Shown here piece by piece: positions 44,937 to 54,353 of a stretch of 64,000 nucleotides of DNA. Source of the DNA: Micromonospora sp. PLK6-60 (GTDB taxonomy: Bacteria; Actinomycetota; Actinomycetes; Mycobacteriales; Micromonosporaceae); the NCBI RefSeq assembly GCF_019890675.1, contig NZ_JAIOAA010000002.1:496001-560000 (forward strand). Reading direction: 5' to 3'. Position 1 is the stretch's first letter. Every line of letters starts with the position of its first letter. The notes below the pieces were generated by a model. The model worked only from the letters and a program-made list of their open reading frames with translations, was not told the DNA's origin and ran no database searches. The translations under genes were made by a program, and so were the position numbers.

Positions 44937-47723
44937 TCACTCCTCGGTGAGCAGGCGGGCGGTGGGCAGCCGCCGCAGCAGCACGGCGGGGGCCAGGCCG
45001 GCGAGGGTGGCGAGCAGCAGCGCGGCCGCGCCCGCGCCGCAGGCCACCGCCGCGACCCGCCCGTCGAGCCGCCCGACCAACAGGGCGGCGGCACCGGCGC
45101 CGGTCAGCGCGCCGGCGGCGGCGCCGAGCAGCCCGATGCCGGCGGCCTCGTAGAGCACCAGCCGACCCAGCGCGCCCTCCGGCCAGCCGATCGCCCGCAG
45201 CGTGGCGAACTCGGCGGCCCGCTCCCGGACGTTCAGGTACATCACGTCGACGGTGCCGAGCAGCCCGAACAGCAGCACCCCGGCCGCGGCGACGAGATCG
45301 AGCCCGCGTACCTGGACGGACACCGCGCGGCCGAGCAGCGAGCCGACCATCCCGTCCTGGAAGGCCCAGACCCCGGCGGCGACCAGCGTCACCGAGGCCA
45401 CCCCGACGGCCAGGCTGCCCACCCCGGCGGCGGTGCGCGCCGGCACCCGGGCCAGGTTGGTCAGGGCCAGGCCCAGCACCGTGCGGCTGGTCGTCGCCCG
45501 GCGGGCCGGCACCACCGCCGGATGCAGCACCGCCGCCGCCCGGGTCCGGGCGGCGCGTACCGCGGGGGCGACGCTCGCCACGGCGGTCAGCAGCACACCG
45601 ACCGGCACGCACAGCAGCGCGGTGCCGGCGGAGATCCGCACCCCGGCGAGCCCGGCGACCGGGATCGCCAGGGCCGCGCCGGTCAGCCCGGCGAGCAGCC
45701 CGACCGTCGCCGACTCGGCGAGCACGAGCGCGGCGAGCCGCCACGCCGGCCAGCCGACGCAGGCCAGCACCGCCAGCTCCCGGGACCGGCCCCGGACGGC
45801 GGTCGACACCGCGTTGGCGACCAGGAAGCCGCAGACCACCAGCAGCAACCCGAGCAGGAAGAGGTTCTTGCGATCCATCGCCGCCACGATCTGCGTGGCC
45901 ACGCCCTGCTTCGTCCACAGCTCCGTCACCGCCAACCCGGGCCGTCCGTCGGCGGCGGCGGGGAGTTGGACGGTCGCCGGCACCGCCGACGAGCCGAGCA
46001 GGATCCGTACGTCCAGGCCGGTACGCCGGACGATCTCGTCGGCGACCATCCGCACCCGCTCGCGGGCCACCGCGTCGAACCGGTCGATCCCGGCCACCCG
46101 GACCCGGACCGCACCCAGCGGCGCCCGCGCCAGCCCGGGGTCGGCCGCCAGCAACGGCCGTGCGGCGGTCAGCGAGGTCAGCAGCGTCGGCGCCCGGCCG
46201 GGATAGCCCAGCGGGTCGTCGTTCGGCAGCAACCCCCGGCCGCCGAGCAGGTCGCGGGAGCGGGCGTCCGCGCCGACGGGCGCCGCCTGCCGGTAGTTCG
46301 CCAGCCCGGCATGCGCGTCGTCGGCGCCCACGGCGGCCGGGTCGAACCGGCCCACCGGTTCGAGGGTCCACTCGTCATCGAGCCGGGGCTGGGGCAACGG
46401 CGTGGCGTCCCGCCGCACCGTCCGGCCGAAGAACCAGGAACGGTAGGACCAGGTGTCGACGCTCTGCTCGGTCAGGGACGGCGGGGGGCCCGGAGCGGCC
46501 GGCGCCAGCCGGTGGTCGGCGTCGGGCTCCTCCGCCGGCCCCGGTGGGCCGGGCCGCAGCACGGACGAGACCGCCGACAGGGGCGTCCCCGGCGCGGCCA
46601 GCGCCGCGTCGACCGTGTCCCGGTAGCGCTGCGCGAGGTCGTACCGGGTGGTGTGCGGTGTCGTCCCGGCGGCCCGGTCCAGCCGTTGCCAGGCCGCGCG
46701 GGTGTCGGCGGTCACCGCGTCGGCGTACCCGTCGGCCAGCCGCGCCGTGCCCACCTCGATCTGCTGGTCGATGCCGGGCTCGGTGGCGGCCAGCACGGGC
46801 AGGCGGCGGCTGCCCGGCGGCGGCTCCGCCGGGCGCAGGTGCCGGCCGGCGCGGACCGTGCCGGCCAGGCCCAGCAGTTCGTCCTCCGCCACCGGGTCGA
46901 TTGCCGCGAGCGTCATCGGCACCACCACCGGCAGGTCCACCTCCAGCCGCGGGGTACGCGGTATGTCGCTCACCGGCTGGCCCAGGGTGATGATCGAGGC
47001 GGCCCGGAACGTGCCGTCCGGCATGAGTTGGAAGGCCCGCACCGGGCTGACGTGGGTGCGCCGCAGGTCGGGGTCGTTGCTGCCGACCACGGTCGGGCAG
47101 ATCTGCCGGCGGGTGCCGCCGGGTGACACCTCCAACGGGCCGGCACCGCCGCTGCCGGGACACTCCAGCCCGGACCGGGTGGGATCGACCCGGGTCCCGT
47201 CGGCGTAGACGAGACGCTCGCCCAGCTCGGCGAGTGGCACCAGCGGTCGCCGCGAGACATAGACGTAGAGCGGCGCCGCGGCCAACCGGGTGAGCCCCCG
47301 GTCGGCGCGGACCAGCGGGGCAACCTTGATCAGTTGCTGTTGCGCGGTGCGGTCCACCAGCGCGGTGACGTCCACCCGCACCCGGGGCGTCACGTCGGTG
47401 ACACCGAGGACGGCGAGCGGGGCGGCCACCTCGACGCCCGGCACCGCGCGAATCCGGTCCCACTGCGCGAGGCTGATCCCGCCGCCCGGATCGACGACCT
47501 GGTCGGCCTGGAGCAGGTCCCCGCCCGGCCGGCCGGCCGGGCGGACCAGGATGTCGTACGGCGGCCGGAACCGGTCGTCGACCGTGCCGCTGGCGACCAG
47601 CCGGGAGGTGGTGGCGGCACCGCTGAGCACGACGAAGCCGGTGGTGGCCAGCAGCACGGCGGCCAGCACGCCGGCGGTCCGGCCACGCGAGTGCCGCAGC
47701 TGGGCCCAGATCGTCCGCAACAT
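44937..47723 (-). CDS. FtsX-like ABC transporter permease, double domain
   Basis: 928 aa if starting at ATG 47723 (MLRTIWAQLRHSRGRTAGVL); ATG 47759 would add 12 residues. One N-terminal helix, a large extracytoplasmic part of about 500 residues, three helices including LFLLGLLLVVCGFLVANAV and FtsX core RSRELAVLACVGWPAWRLAALVLAE, then a second FtsX core (VMYLNVRERAAEFATLRAIGWPEGALGRLVLYE). Such permeases export lipoproteins/peptides or act as mechano-transmitters with a MacB-like ATPase; none is adjacent, so it needs a partner from elsewhere. Confidence 0.87.
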   Translation of the reverse strand: MLRTIWAQLRHSRGRTAGVLAAVLLATTGFVVLSGAATTSRLVASGTVDDRFRPPYDILVRPAGRPGGDLLQADQVVDPGGGISLAQWDRIRAVPGVEVAAPLAVLGVTDVTPRVRVDVTALVDRTAQQQLIKVAPLVRADRGLTRLAAAPLYVYVSRRPLVPLAELGERLVYADGTRVDPTRSGLECPGSGGAGPLEVSPGGTRRQICPTVVGSNDPDLRRTHVSPVRAFQLMPDGTFRAASIITLGQPVSDIPRTPRLEVDLPVVVPMTLAAIDPVAEDELLGLAGTVRAGRHLRPAEPPPGSRRLPVLAATEPGIDQQIEVGTARLADGYADAVTADTRAAWQRLDRAAGTTPHTTRYDLAQRYRDTVDAALAAPGTPLSAVSSVLRPGPPGPAEEPDADHRLAPAAPGPPPSLTEQSVDTWSYRSWFFGRTVRRDATPLPQPRLDDEWTLEPVGRFDPAAVGADDAHAGLANYRQAAPVGADARSRDLLGGRGLLPNDDPLGYPGRAPTLLTSLTAARPLLAADPGLARAPLGAVRVRVAGIDRFDAVARERVRMVADEIVRRTGLDVRILLGSSAVPATVQLPAAADGRPGLAVTELWTKQGVATQIVAAMDRKNLFLLGLLLVVCGFLVANAVSTAVRGRSRELAVLACVGWPAWRLAALVLAESATVGLLAGLTGAALAIPVAGLAGVRISAGTALLCVPVGVLLTAVASVAPAVRAARTRAAAVLHPAVVPARRATTSRTVLGLALTNLARVPARTAAGVGSLAVGVASVTLVAAGVWAFQDGMVGSLLGRAVSVQVRGLDLVAAAGVLLFGLLGTVDVMYLNVRERAAEFATLRAIGWPEGALGRLVLYEAAGIGLLGAAAGALTGAGAAALLVGRLDGRVAAVACGAGAAALLLATLAGLAPAVLLRRLPTARLLTEE

Positions 47724-48151
47724 CGGCCACCGTCCTGTCCGTCGGAGCAACCGGTCCATCCTCGGGGTTCCGGATCGTCGCGTGTTGCCCGGTTGATTGC
47801 CGGACGCGCCCACCAGGGATCCCGGCATCACCGGCTCAGCGGGCAAATCGCACCCCTGCCTGCCGTCTTGACGCGCGGCGTCCCACTGCCTAGGGTCCGC
47901 CTTAACCGGTTCAGACTCCGGTAGTGCGCATCCTGTGGTGGGGATGACCGCCTCTGCGGTGGTCCGTGGCAGCACGGGCCACCGCAGAGCCGGGCCAGCT
48001 ACTTAACCGGTTGCTTTCATCGATTCCGGTGCCTACGCTGATGCGTGCGCCGCCGGGAGCCGGGCGGCGGCTGTCGGGCTGCAGCCGCCTTCCGCTGTCA
48101 CCACCACCGCACCCCCACCTGGGCACGGGGGAGACCTCCCTGAGGAAGGCC
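47724..48151. promoter_or_regulatory. Regulatory region of the mannanase gene
   Basis: 428-bp gap. It holds a promoter TTGACG (47868-47873), 17 bases, TAGGGT (47891-47896); two identical CTTAACCGGTT sites at 47901-47911 and 48002-48012, 101 bp apart, whose AACCGGTT core is a palindrome with central CG as in LacI-family operators; and between them an 11-base inverted repeat (47952-47962, 47979-47989) with a 16-base loop. The first site overlaps the expected start point; the second is in the roughly 250-nt leader. Confidence 0.55.
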
Positions 48152-49531
48152 ATGAAGAAGACCCTCTCCGTCGCGGGCGTCGCCCTGCTGACGGTCCTCG
48201 CCGCCGTGTTCGCCTTCGGGCAGCCGGCGCAAGCCGCCAACGGCTTCACCGTCGCGGGCGGTCGGCTCTACGACGCCAACGGCACCGAGTTCGTGATGCG
48301 TGGGGTCAACCACGCGCACACCTGGTATCCGCAGCAGACCACCTCGTTCGCCAACATCAAGCGGCTCGGCGCGAACACCGTCCGGGTGGTGCTGGCCAGC
48401 GGCGACCGCTGGACGAAGAACAGCGCCGCCGACGTGGCGAACGTGATCTCGCTGTGCAAGGCCAACAAGCTGATCTGCGTGCTGGAGGTGCACGACACCA
48501 CCGGCTACGGCGAGGACGGCGCCGCCACCACGCTGGCCAAGGCCACCGACTACTGGCTGAGCATCGCCGACGTGCTCAAGGGCCAGGAGAAGTACGTGAT
48601 CGTCAACATCGGCAACGAGCCGTACGGCAACCAGGGCTACGGCAGCTGGGCCACCGACACGGCGAACGCGATCAAGCGGCTGCGCACCGGCGGCCTCACC
48701 CACACCATCATGGTCGACGCCCCGAACTGGGGACAGGACTGGTCCTTCACCATGCGCGACAACGCCGGCACGGTGTTCAACGCCGACCCGCAGCGCAACA
48801 CCGTCTTCTCGATCCACATGTACGGCGTCTTCGACACCGCCGCGAAGGTCAGCGACTACCTGGGCCGGTTCCGCACCGCCGGGCTGCCCATCGTGGTCGG
48901 TGAGTTCGGCTTCAACCACTCCGACGGCAACCCCGACGAGGACGCCATCATGGCCTACAGCCAGGCCAACGGGATCGGCTACCTCGGCTGGTCGTGGAGC
49001 GGCAACGGCGGCGGCGTCGAATACCTGGACATGGCCACCAACTTCGACCCGAACCAGCTGACCAGCTGGGGCCAGCGGATCTTCAACGGCGCCAACGGCA
49101 TCAAGGCCACCGCCCGGGAGGCCTCGGTCTACGCCGGCACCTCGCCCAGCCCGACCACCAGCCCCACCACCAGCCCGACCCCGACCACCAGCCCGACCAC
49201 GAGCCCGAGCCCGACGAACCCGCCGCCGGGCGGGGGCTGCACGGCCAGCTACACCATCGTCAACTCGTGGCAGGGCGGCTTCCAGGGCGAGGTGAAGGTG
49301 ACCGCCGGGTCGGCCGGCATCAACGGCTGGTCGGCGAGGTGGACGTTCGCCAACGGCCAGACCGTCAGCCAGTCGTGGAACGCCACGGTCAGCAACAGTG
49401 GGTCGACGTACACCGCCCGCAACGTGGACTACAACGGTCGGCTCGGCGCCGGCGCCAGCACCAGCTTCGGCTTCATCGCCAGCTGGAACGGCAGCAACGC
49501 CGTACCCGCGGTCGCCTGCACCGCGAGCTGA
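48152..49531 (+). CDS. Secreted GH5_8-type beta-mannanase with CBM2
   Basis: 459 aa. Signal peptide 1-29 (MKKTLSVAGVALLTVLAAVF...QAAN), GH5 catalytic domain 30-325: GRLYDANGTEFVMRGVNHAHTWYPQ, NTVRVVLASG, acid/base Glu156 in NIGNEPYG, nucleophile Glu251 in VVGEFGFNHSDGNPDED, GWSWSGNGGGVEYLDM. The last motif and overall run closely follow Streptomyces lividans ManA, so mannan endo-1,4-beta-mannosidase is preferred to cellulase. A PTTS linker leads to a CBM2 (about 357-459). Controlled by the region at 47724; GAGGAAGG lies before the ATG. Confidence 0.93.
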   Translation: MKKTLSVAGVALLTVLAAVFAFGQPAQAANGFTVAGGRLYDANGTEFVMRGVNHAHTWYPQQTTSFANIKRLGANTVRVVLASGDRWTKNSAADVANVISLCKANKLICVLEVHDTTGYGEDGAATTLAKATDYWLSIADVLKGQEKYVIVNIGNEPYGNQGYGSWATDTANAIKRLRTGGLTHTIMVDAPNWGQDWSFTMRDNAGTVFNADPQRNTVFSIHMYGVFDTAAKVSDYLGRFRTAGLPIVVGEFGFNHSDGNPDEDAIMAYSQANGIGYLGWSWSGNGGGVEYLDMATNFDPNQLTSWGQRIFNGANGIKATAREASVYAGTSPSPTTSPTTSPTPTTSPTTSPSPTNPPPGGGCTASYTIVNSWQGGFQGEVKVTAGSAGINGWSARWTFANGQTVSQSWNATVSNSGSTYTARNVDYNGRLGAGASTSFGFIASWNGSNAVPAVACTAS

Positions 49532-49638
49532 CCGGCGCGGGTGGCCGGGCCCGTGCGGCCCGGCCACCCGCCGCCCCCGTACGATCTGCCGCGCGTCGCG
49601 CCGACCGGCCCGGCGCACGACCGTCGGGAGGGGACGCG

Positions 49639-50208
49639 ATGACCGCGCCGGGGACCAGGGGACGACCGTCGGGGCTGGTGGTCGGCTCGCTCGTGGCCAT
49701 CTCGTTCGGGACCGTGTTCATCCTGGTCAACAGCGGCGGCCTGGCCGCGCCCTGGCCGCTGGTGCTGCGGGTGGCCGGCCTGCTGGTGGCCGCCCTGCTG
49801 CTGGTCTGGCTGGTCCGGGTGGCCCGGCAGGCCCCACCCGCCGGCCCGGCGGCGGAGGCTGCCGGCTTCATGGACCGCCGCTACTGGCTCGTGGTGGCGC
49901 TGGAGGCGGTCGCCCTCTTCGGTGGCCTGGCCGTGATCAACGGCGTGCTGCACCGGCCCGCCGTGGCGGTCGCCTGGGTGGCGGTCGTGGTGGGCGTGCA
50001 CTTTTTCGGCCTGGCCCACATCTGGCGGATGCCGCGCTACCACTGGCTCGGCGGCGTGATGACCGCGCTCGGCCTGGCCGGCTTCCTCGCCTACGCCCTG
50101 GGCGCCACCGCCCCCACGATCGGCCTGATCTCCGGCGTGGGCTGCGGCGCAGCCCTCCTCACCACGGTCGCCCTGGCCCTCCGCGCCACCCCCACCCCCC
50201 GCCCGTAG
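49639..50208 (+). CDS. Five-helix membrane protein of unknown function
   Basis: 189 aa, ATG with GGGAGGGGACG upstream. Hydrophobic segments: VVGSLVAISFGTVFILVNSGG, LRVAGLLVAALLLVWLVRV, WLVVALEAVALFGGLAVING, AVAWVAVVVGVHFFGLAHIW and a last pair near LGLAGFLAYALG/LISGVGCGAALLTTVAL. The start GTRGRPSGLVVGSLVAI is reminiscent of uncharacterised actinobacterial membrane proteins. No motif points to a function. Confidence 0.75.
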   Translation: MTAPGTRGRPSGLVVGSLVAISFGTVFILVNSGGLAAPWPLVLRVAGLLVAALLLVWLVRVARQAPPAGPAAEAAGFMDRRYWLVVALEAVALFGGLAVINGVLHRPAVAVAWVAVVVGVHFFGLAHIWRMPRYHWLGGVMTALGLAGFLAYALGATAPTIGLISGVGCGAALLTTVALALRATPTPRP

Positions 50209-50231
50209 CCCCCGCCTCCCTCCCGCCCTCA

Positions 50232-50290
50232 CCCGGTTGATCAAGGGGTTAGCGTCAGGCTCCGCACGGCGGGTGAAGCAAACCCCATGA

Positions 50291-50299
<9 letters not shown>
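50232..50299. repeat. Intergenic inverted repeat with TTGATCA arms
   Basis: CCCGGTTGATCAAGGGGTT (50232-50250) and AACCCCATGATCAACCGGG (50281-50299) are complementary except one base, loop 30 nt. It overlaps the stop codon of the leftward sigma factor gene and separates it from the convergent membrane protein: likely terminator and repeat-family member. Confidence 0.8.
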
Positions 50300-51565
<1,266 letters not shown>

Positions 51566-51566
51566 G

Positions 51567-51968
51567 TCACATCTCCTGCGGTGGGGCGGACATCACCGGG
51601 TGCACCTCGACCGGCATGTTCAGCGGCCGGCCGCCCGGCCCCGGGGCGGTGGAGATGTGCGCGGCGATCTCGACCGCCCGCTGCGGGGTCTCGCAGTCGA
51701 CGATCCACCAGCCGGCCAGGAACTCCTTGGTCTCGGCGAACGGCCCCTCGGTGACCACCGGCGCGCCGCCCTCGCCGGCGCGGACGATCCGGGCCTGCTG
51801 CGGGCCGCCCAGCCCCTCGGCCTGCACGAGTTCGCCGTCGGCGAGGAGCTTGGCGTTGACCTCGTCCATGAAGCCGATGTGCGCCCGGAGCTCCTCCGGC
51901 GTCCAGGTGTCGATCGGCGGGAAGTCGGTCCCGGCGGCGCTGAACTGCATCAGCAGCATGTACTTCAC
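51567..51968 (-). CDS. YCII-related (DGPF-type) protein
   Basis: 133 aa from GTG 51968 with GAGGAG upstream. VKYMLLMQFSAAG, a central VTEGPFAETKEFLAGWWIVDCETPQRAVEIAAHI (DGPFxExKE-like motif) and PVEVHPVM at the end are hallmarks of YCII/DGPF proteins, which occur next to ECF sigma factors of the type encoded downstream. Probably a small dimeric alpha/beta protein that takes part in regulating that sigma factor. The stop overlaps the sigma gene start region. Confidence 0.9.
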   Translation of the reverse strand: MKYMLLMQFSAAGTDFPPIDTWTPEELRAHIGFMDEVNAKLLADGELVQAEGLGGPQQARIVRAGEGGAPVVTEGPFAETKEFLAGWWIVDCETPQRAVEIAAHISTAPGPGGRPLNMPVEVHPVMSAPPQEM

Positions 51969-52065
51969 GGTTGGCTCCTCACGTCCGAGCACCGATTCTC
52001 GGTGCTTGCACCCTCGGGTAGAAGCCGGCACACCGGTTCTCGACATCCGGCCGAGAAAATTTTGA

Positions 52066-52105
52066 CTTGACATCATCTGTCAAGTACTTGACGATAGGTG
52101 TCAAG
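52066..52105. promoter_or_regulatory. Tandem CTTGAC-N7-GTCAAG operators
   Basis: Two 19-bp inverted repeats, 52066-52084 and 52087-52105, exactly 21 bp apart centre to centre (two helical turns), 15 bp before the next gene. Their layout is close to the HAIR element CTTGAGT-N7-ACTCAAG of HspR (MerR-like). They contain a perfect inner palindrome GTCAAGTACTTGAC. Confidence 0.65.
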
Positions 52106-52119
52106 CGAATGGGGGCGAC

Positions 52120-52587
52120 GTGTCACCGGTTGACGAAGAACTTGCCGGGCAGCTCATCAGATTGATCGACATTCGGCTGCTCGACCCGCTGGAGATCCTG
52201 GTCGACGGCCACCACGCGGTCGACTCGCTGCGTACCGTCGTCCACGAGCGGGCACGCACCTGGGCGACCACGATGCTCAGCGGCGACGACCAGGCGGCGT
52301 ACGCCGTGATCGTCCGGGCGATCTCGACGCTCTATCCCGGTGACGGCCCGTTCAACCCGCCGGTCGAGTGGTGGCGGACCCCCCTCGGCCAGGTCGTCGC
52401 GCGGCGGGTGGGCCACCCCACCGCCGAATCGGTGTCGTACGCGGTGGCCGGCGCCATGCTCGGCATCACCCGCCAGGGCGTCCACGACCTGGCCTCCCGC
52501 GGCAAGCTCGCCCGCCACCCCGAGGGTGGCGTGCGCTCCGCCGCCGTCCGCGACCGACTGGTCCAGGAAGGAACCCGACGTGTCTGA
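52120..52587 (+). CDS. DNA-binding protein with C-terminal helix-turn-helix
   Basis: 155 aa, GTG start. The N-terminal part (about 1-100) is helical: LIRLIDIRLLDPLEILVDGHHAVDSLRTVVHERAR. The C-terminal part SVSYAVAGAMLGITRQGVHDLASRGKLARHPEGGVRSAAVRDRL resembles a MerR/excisionase-type wHTH: AVAGAMLGIT is helix 2, QGVHDLASRGKL the recognition helix and wing. Probably autoregulates through the operators just upstream; the stop overlaps the hydrolase start by 8 bp. Confidence 0.75.
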   Translation: MSPVDEELAGQLIRLIDIRLLDPLEILVDGHHAVDSLRTVVHERARTWATTMLSGDDQAAYAVIVRAISTLYPGDGPFNPPVEWWRTPLGQVVARRVGHPTAESVSYAVAGAMLGITRQGVHDLASRGKLARHPEGGVRSAAVRDRLVQEGTRRV

Positions 52588-53494
52588 CCCCCTCGTCACC
52601 TCCGGCCGGGTGCCGATCGCCTACCGCGACCTCGGCGGAGCCGGCCGCCCGGTGCTGCTGCTGCACGGCGCGGGTGGCAACCTCTCCCAGCTGACGGCGC
52701 TGGTCGAACGGTTACGGCCGGCGCACCGGGTGGTCGCCGTCGACCTGCGTGGCCACGGGCGCTCCGGTGACGGCCCGTGGCAATGGGACGAGGTGCTGGA
52801 CGACCTGGCCGCCGTCGCCGACGGCCTCGGTCTCGACCACCCCGCGGTGGTCGGCCACTCGCTCGGTGGGATGCTGGCCGCGCTCTGGGCGCAGCGCCAC
52901 CCGGAGTGCCCCGGCGCGGTCAGCCTGGACGGTAATCCACCGCTGAGCCGCCCGGAGCAGGTCGCCGGCATGGACCCGGACCGGGCGGCGACGGACCTCG
53001 CGAAGCTGCGGGCCGTCTTCGACGGGATGGCCGCGATGCTGGCCGAGCCGCTCACCGCCGAGCAGGTGACCGCGGCGCTGGCCGGGCAGCGGGCGATGGC
53101 CGAACGGTACGGTGCCGATCCGGCGGAGTCGGTGGCGGCCTTCGCACGTAACCTCGTGCCGGTCGACGACGGCCGCAGCCGGCTACGTCCCGGCCCGGAG
53201 CTGACCGGGCAGTTGCGGGCGGCGATGGACTCGCTCGACCTGATGCCCGCCTACCGGGACACCCGGTGCCCCCTGCTGCTCGTCCTCGCCACCGAGGACC
53301 TGCCCGAGCAGGAACCGTTCCACGAGGTGTACGCCGCCTACCGCCGCGCCACCCTCGAACGCCTCGCCACGGTGCGCAACCCGCACCTGCGGGTACGGCA
53401 GCTGACCGGCGCCAGCCACGCGATGGTCGCCGAACGCCCGGCGGAGCTCGCCGCCCTGATCACCGACTTCCTCGGCGAGGCAGCCCACGACTAG
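52580..53494 (+). CDS. Alpha/beta hydrolase
   Basis: 304 aa from GTG 52580, coupled to the preceding HTH gene. Oxyanion-hole motif LLLHGAGGN, VAVDLRGHGRSG, nucleophile elbow GHSLGG (VVGHSLGGML), acid Asp in LATEDLPEQ region, and a late GASHAMV with the catalytic His. A soluble ester or epoxide hydrolase-type enzyme; substrate unknown. Its last 4 bp overlap the convergent gene at 53491. Confidence 0.92.
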   Translation: MSDPLVTSGRVPIAYRDLGGAGRPVLLLHGAGGNLSQLTALVERLRPAHRVVAVDLRGHGRSGDGPWQWDEVLDDLAAVADGLGLDHPAVVGHSLGGMLAALWAQRHPECPGAVSLDGNPPLSRPEQVAGMDPDRAATDLAKLRAVFDGMAAMLAEPLTAEQVTAALAGQRAMAERYGADPAESVAAFARNLVPVDDGRSRLRPGPELTGQLRAAMDSLDLMPAYRDTRCPLLLVLATEDLPEQEPFHEVYAAYRRATLERLATVRNPHLRVRQLTGASHAMVAERPAELAALITDFLGEAAHD

Positions 53495-53823
53495 TCGCCG
53501 GGCTCGCACGGCTCGCCGTGGCCGGCCCGCCGGGCGCAGCGCCGACGGCCTGGCATGATCTGGTCGCAGAACACCCAATGGCGTACGTGCTGGACGTCCT
53601 CGGCGGAGACGGCCGTGCCGGCGGCCTCGACCCCCGGGAGCGACGCCAGCGAACGGGCCAGCGTGTACGCGAACCGGACCGCCTCACCCAGGTCGGCGAC
53701 CGCGATCGGCAGGTGGATGACGTGCCGAGGCGGCGGGTCCTCGGTGCCGGTGAAGACCTCGACGGCGGTCCGGGGCAGCGGACCGAAGACCGCGCCCGGA
53801 TCCGATGCTGCCGCCGGGCTCAT
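53491..53823 (-). CDS. Hypothetical protein with C-terminal Cys cluster
   Basis: 110 aa from ATG 53823, whose ATGA overlaps the stop of the truncated gene remnant upstream. Central HVIHLPIAVADLGEAVRFAYTLARSLASLPGVEAAGTAVSAEDVQHVRHWVF is compact; the end reads CDQIMPGRRRCARRAGHGEPC, a C-x9-C-x9-C pattern which I recall from proteins encoded beside Scr1/DUF397 genes. No ribosome binding site of its own is evident. With its upstream partner broken, expression is uncertain. Confidence 0.6.
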   Translation of the reverse strand: MSPAAASDPGAVFGPLPRTAVEVFTGTEDPPPRHVIHLPIAVADLGEAVRFAYTLARSLASLPGVEAAGTAVSAEDVQHVRHWVFCDQIMPGRRRCARRAGHGEPCEPGD

Positions 53824-53905
53824 GGCTGGCGCCGGTGGGTCTGGGCGCTCTGCCAGTCGCGCAGTGCCCGCTTGATCCGGGCGTTCTCGTCCGCGTGGCA
53901 CACAC
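53820..53905 (-). pseudogene. 3' remnant of a leftward gene ahead of the 110-aa gene
   Basis: In the frame ending at the TGA 53820-53822, the sequence HADENARIKRALRDWQSAQ and then THRRQP is read with very high third-position GC (about 26 of 27 codons), while codon quality drops beyond about 53905. The stop overlaps the next ATG as ATGA, so this is the surviving end of an operon partner whose 5' part has been lost. Exact end is my estimate. Confidence 0.45.
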
Positions 53906-54047
53906 CGAGACGCTCGGCGGGCGGCTGTTCATGGAATCGGACAAGGCCCAGCGGTACGTCCGCGCGTACGATCGGCTCCGGGAGGCCGCACTCAGCGTAA
54001 GCGAGTCGGCGAAGGTGATCGCAGCACTCGCAGCGGAGCTGTCATGA
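53880..54047 (+). pseudogene. C-terminal remnant of a Scr1-type (HTH-DUF5753) regulator
   Basis: The frame reads VRVAHTETLGGRLFMESDK, then AQRYVRAYDRLREAALSVSE, then SAKVIAALAAELS, matching the C-terminus of DUF5753 (a Y/VxE...gxlf...Y...FxxLrxxALSxxES...I). No HTH or N-terminal half exists upstream; instead the opposite strand codes there. TGA overlaps the DUF397 ATG, the arrangement of intact Scr1-DUF397 pairs. The left limit is approximate; ATG 53931 could still make a 38-aa peptide. Confidence 0.6.
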
Positions 54048-54265
54048 GCGAGTCCCTGCCTGACGTTGCTTGGCACATCAGCACCAGGAGCCCCGACAAC
54101 GGCGGAAACTGCGTGGAGGCAGGGCCCGTCCTCGACGGCTCCGGTCGGGTGGCGGTCCGAGACAGCAAGGCGCGCGACGCCGCGACGATCATCTACCCCG
54201 CTGATGGATGGACGGCCTTCATCGGCGGAGTAAAGGCCGGCGAGTTCGACGCCATGTACGCGTAG
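54044..54265 (+). CDS. DUF397 domain protein (orphaned Scr1 partner)
   Basis: 73 aa. The sequence DVAWHISTRSPDNGGNCVEAG, RVAVRDSKARDAATIIYPADGWTAFIGGVKAGEFD follows the DUF397 pattern (WxxSxxSxxGGxCVEVA...VxVRDSKxP...W..F...vkxGEFD). DUF397 proteins pair with Scr1 HTH regulators in actinomycetes (BldB/AbaA-like, proposed toxin-antitoxin type). Its partner is truncated, so the system is probably not functional. Family B palindrome follows at once. Confidence 0.88.
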   Translation: MSESLPDVAWHISTRSPDNGGNCVEAGPVLDGSGRVAVRDSKARDAATIIYPADGWTAFIGGVKAGEFDAMYA

Positions 54266-54310
54266 ATCTTGGACAGTTGTCGTTAGCTCCGAACAGTAAG
54301 TGTCCAAGAT
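54266..54310. repeat. Intergenic palindrome, family B copy 4
   Basis: ATCTTGGACA (54266-54275) and TGTCCAAGAT (54301-54310) pair perfectly; the inner CGTT/GAAC part is degenerate. Directly behind the DUF397 stop: terminator position. Confidence 0.7.
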
Positions 54311-54353
54311 TGACTCGAAGCAGGCGAGGCGAAGCAGGAGAGGGCGAAGGCGA

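Noticed and set aside
48152..49531. GH5 protein as a cellulase
   Set aside because: The motif run around WYPQ, NIGNEP and GWSWSGNGGGVEYLDM follows GH5_8 mannanases such as ManA.
53931..54047. Independent 38-aa gene MESDKAQRYVRAYDRL
   Set aside because: The same frame extends upstream with DUF5753-like residues, so it is better seen as a truncated Scr1 gene.
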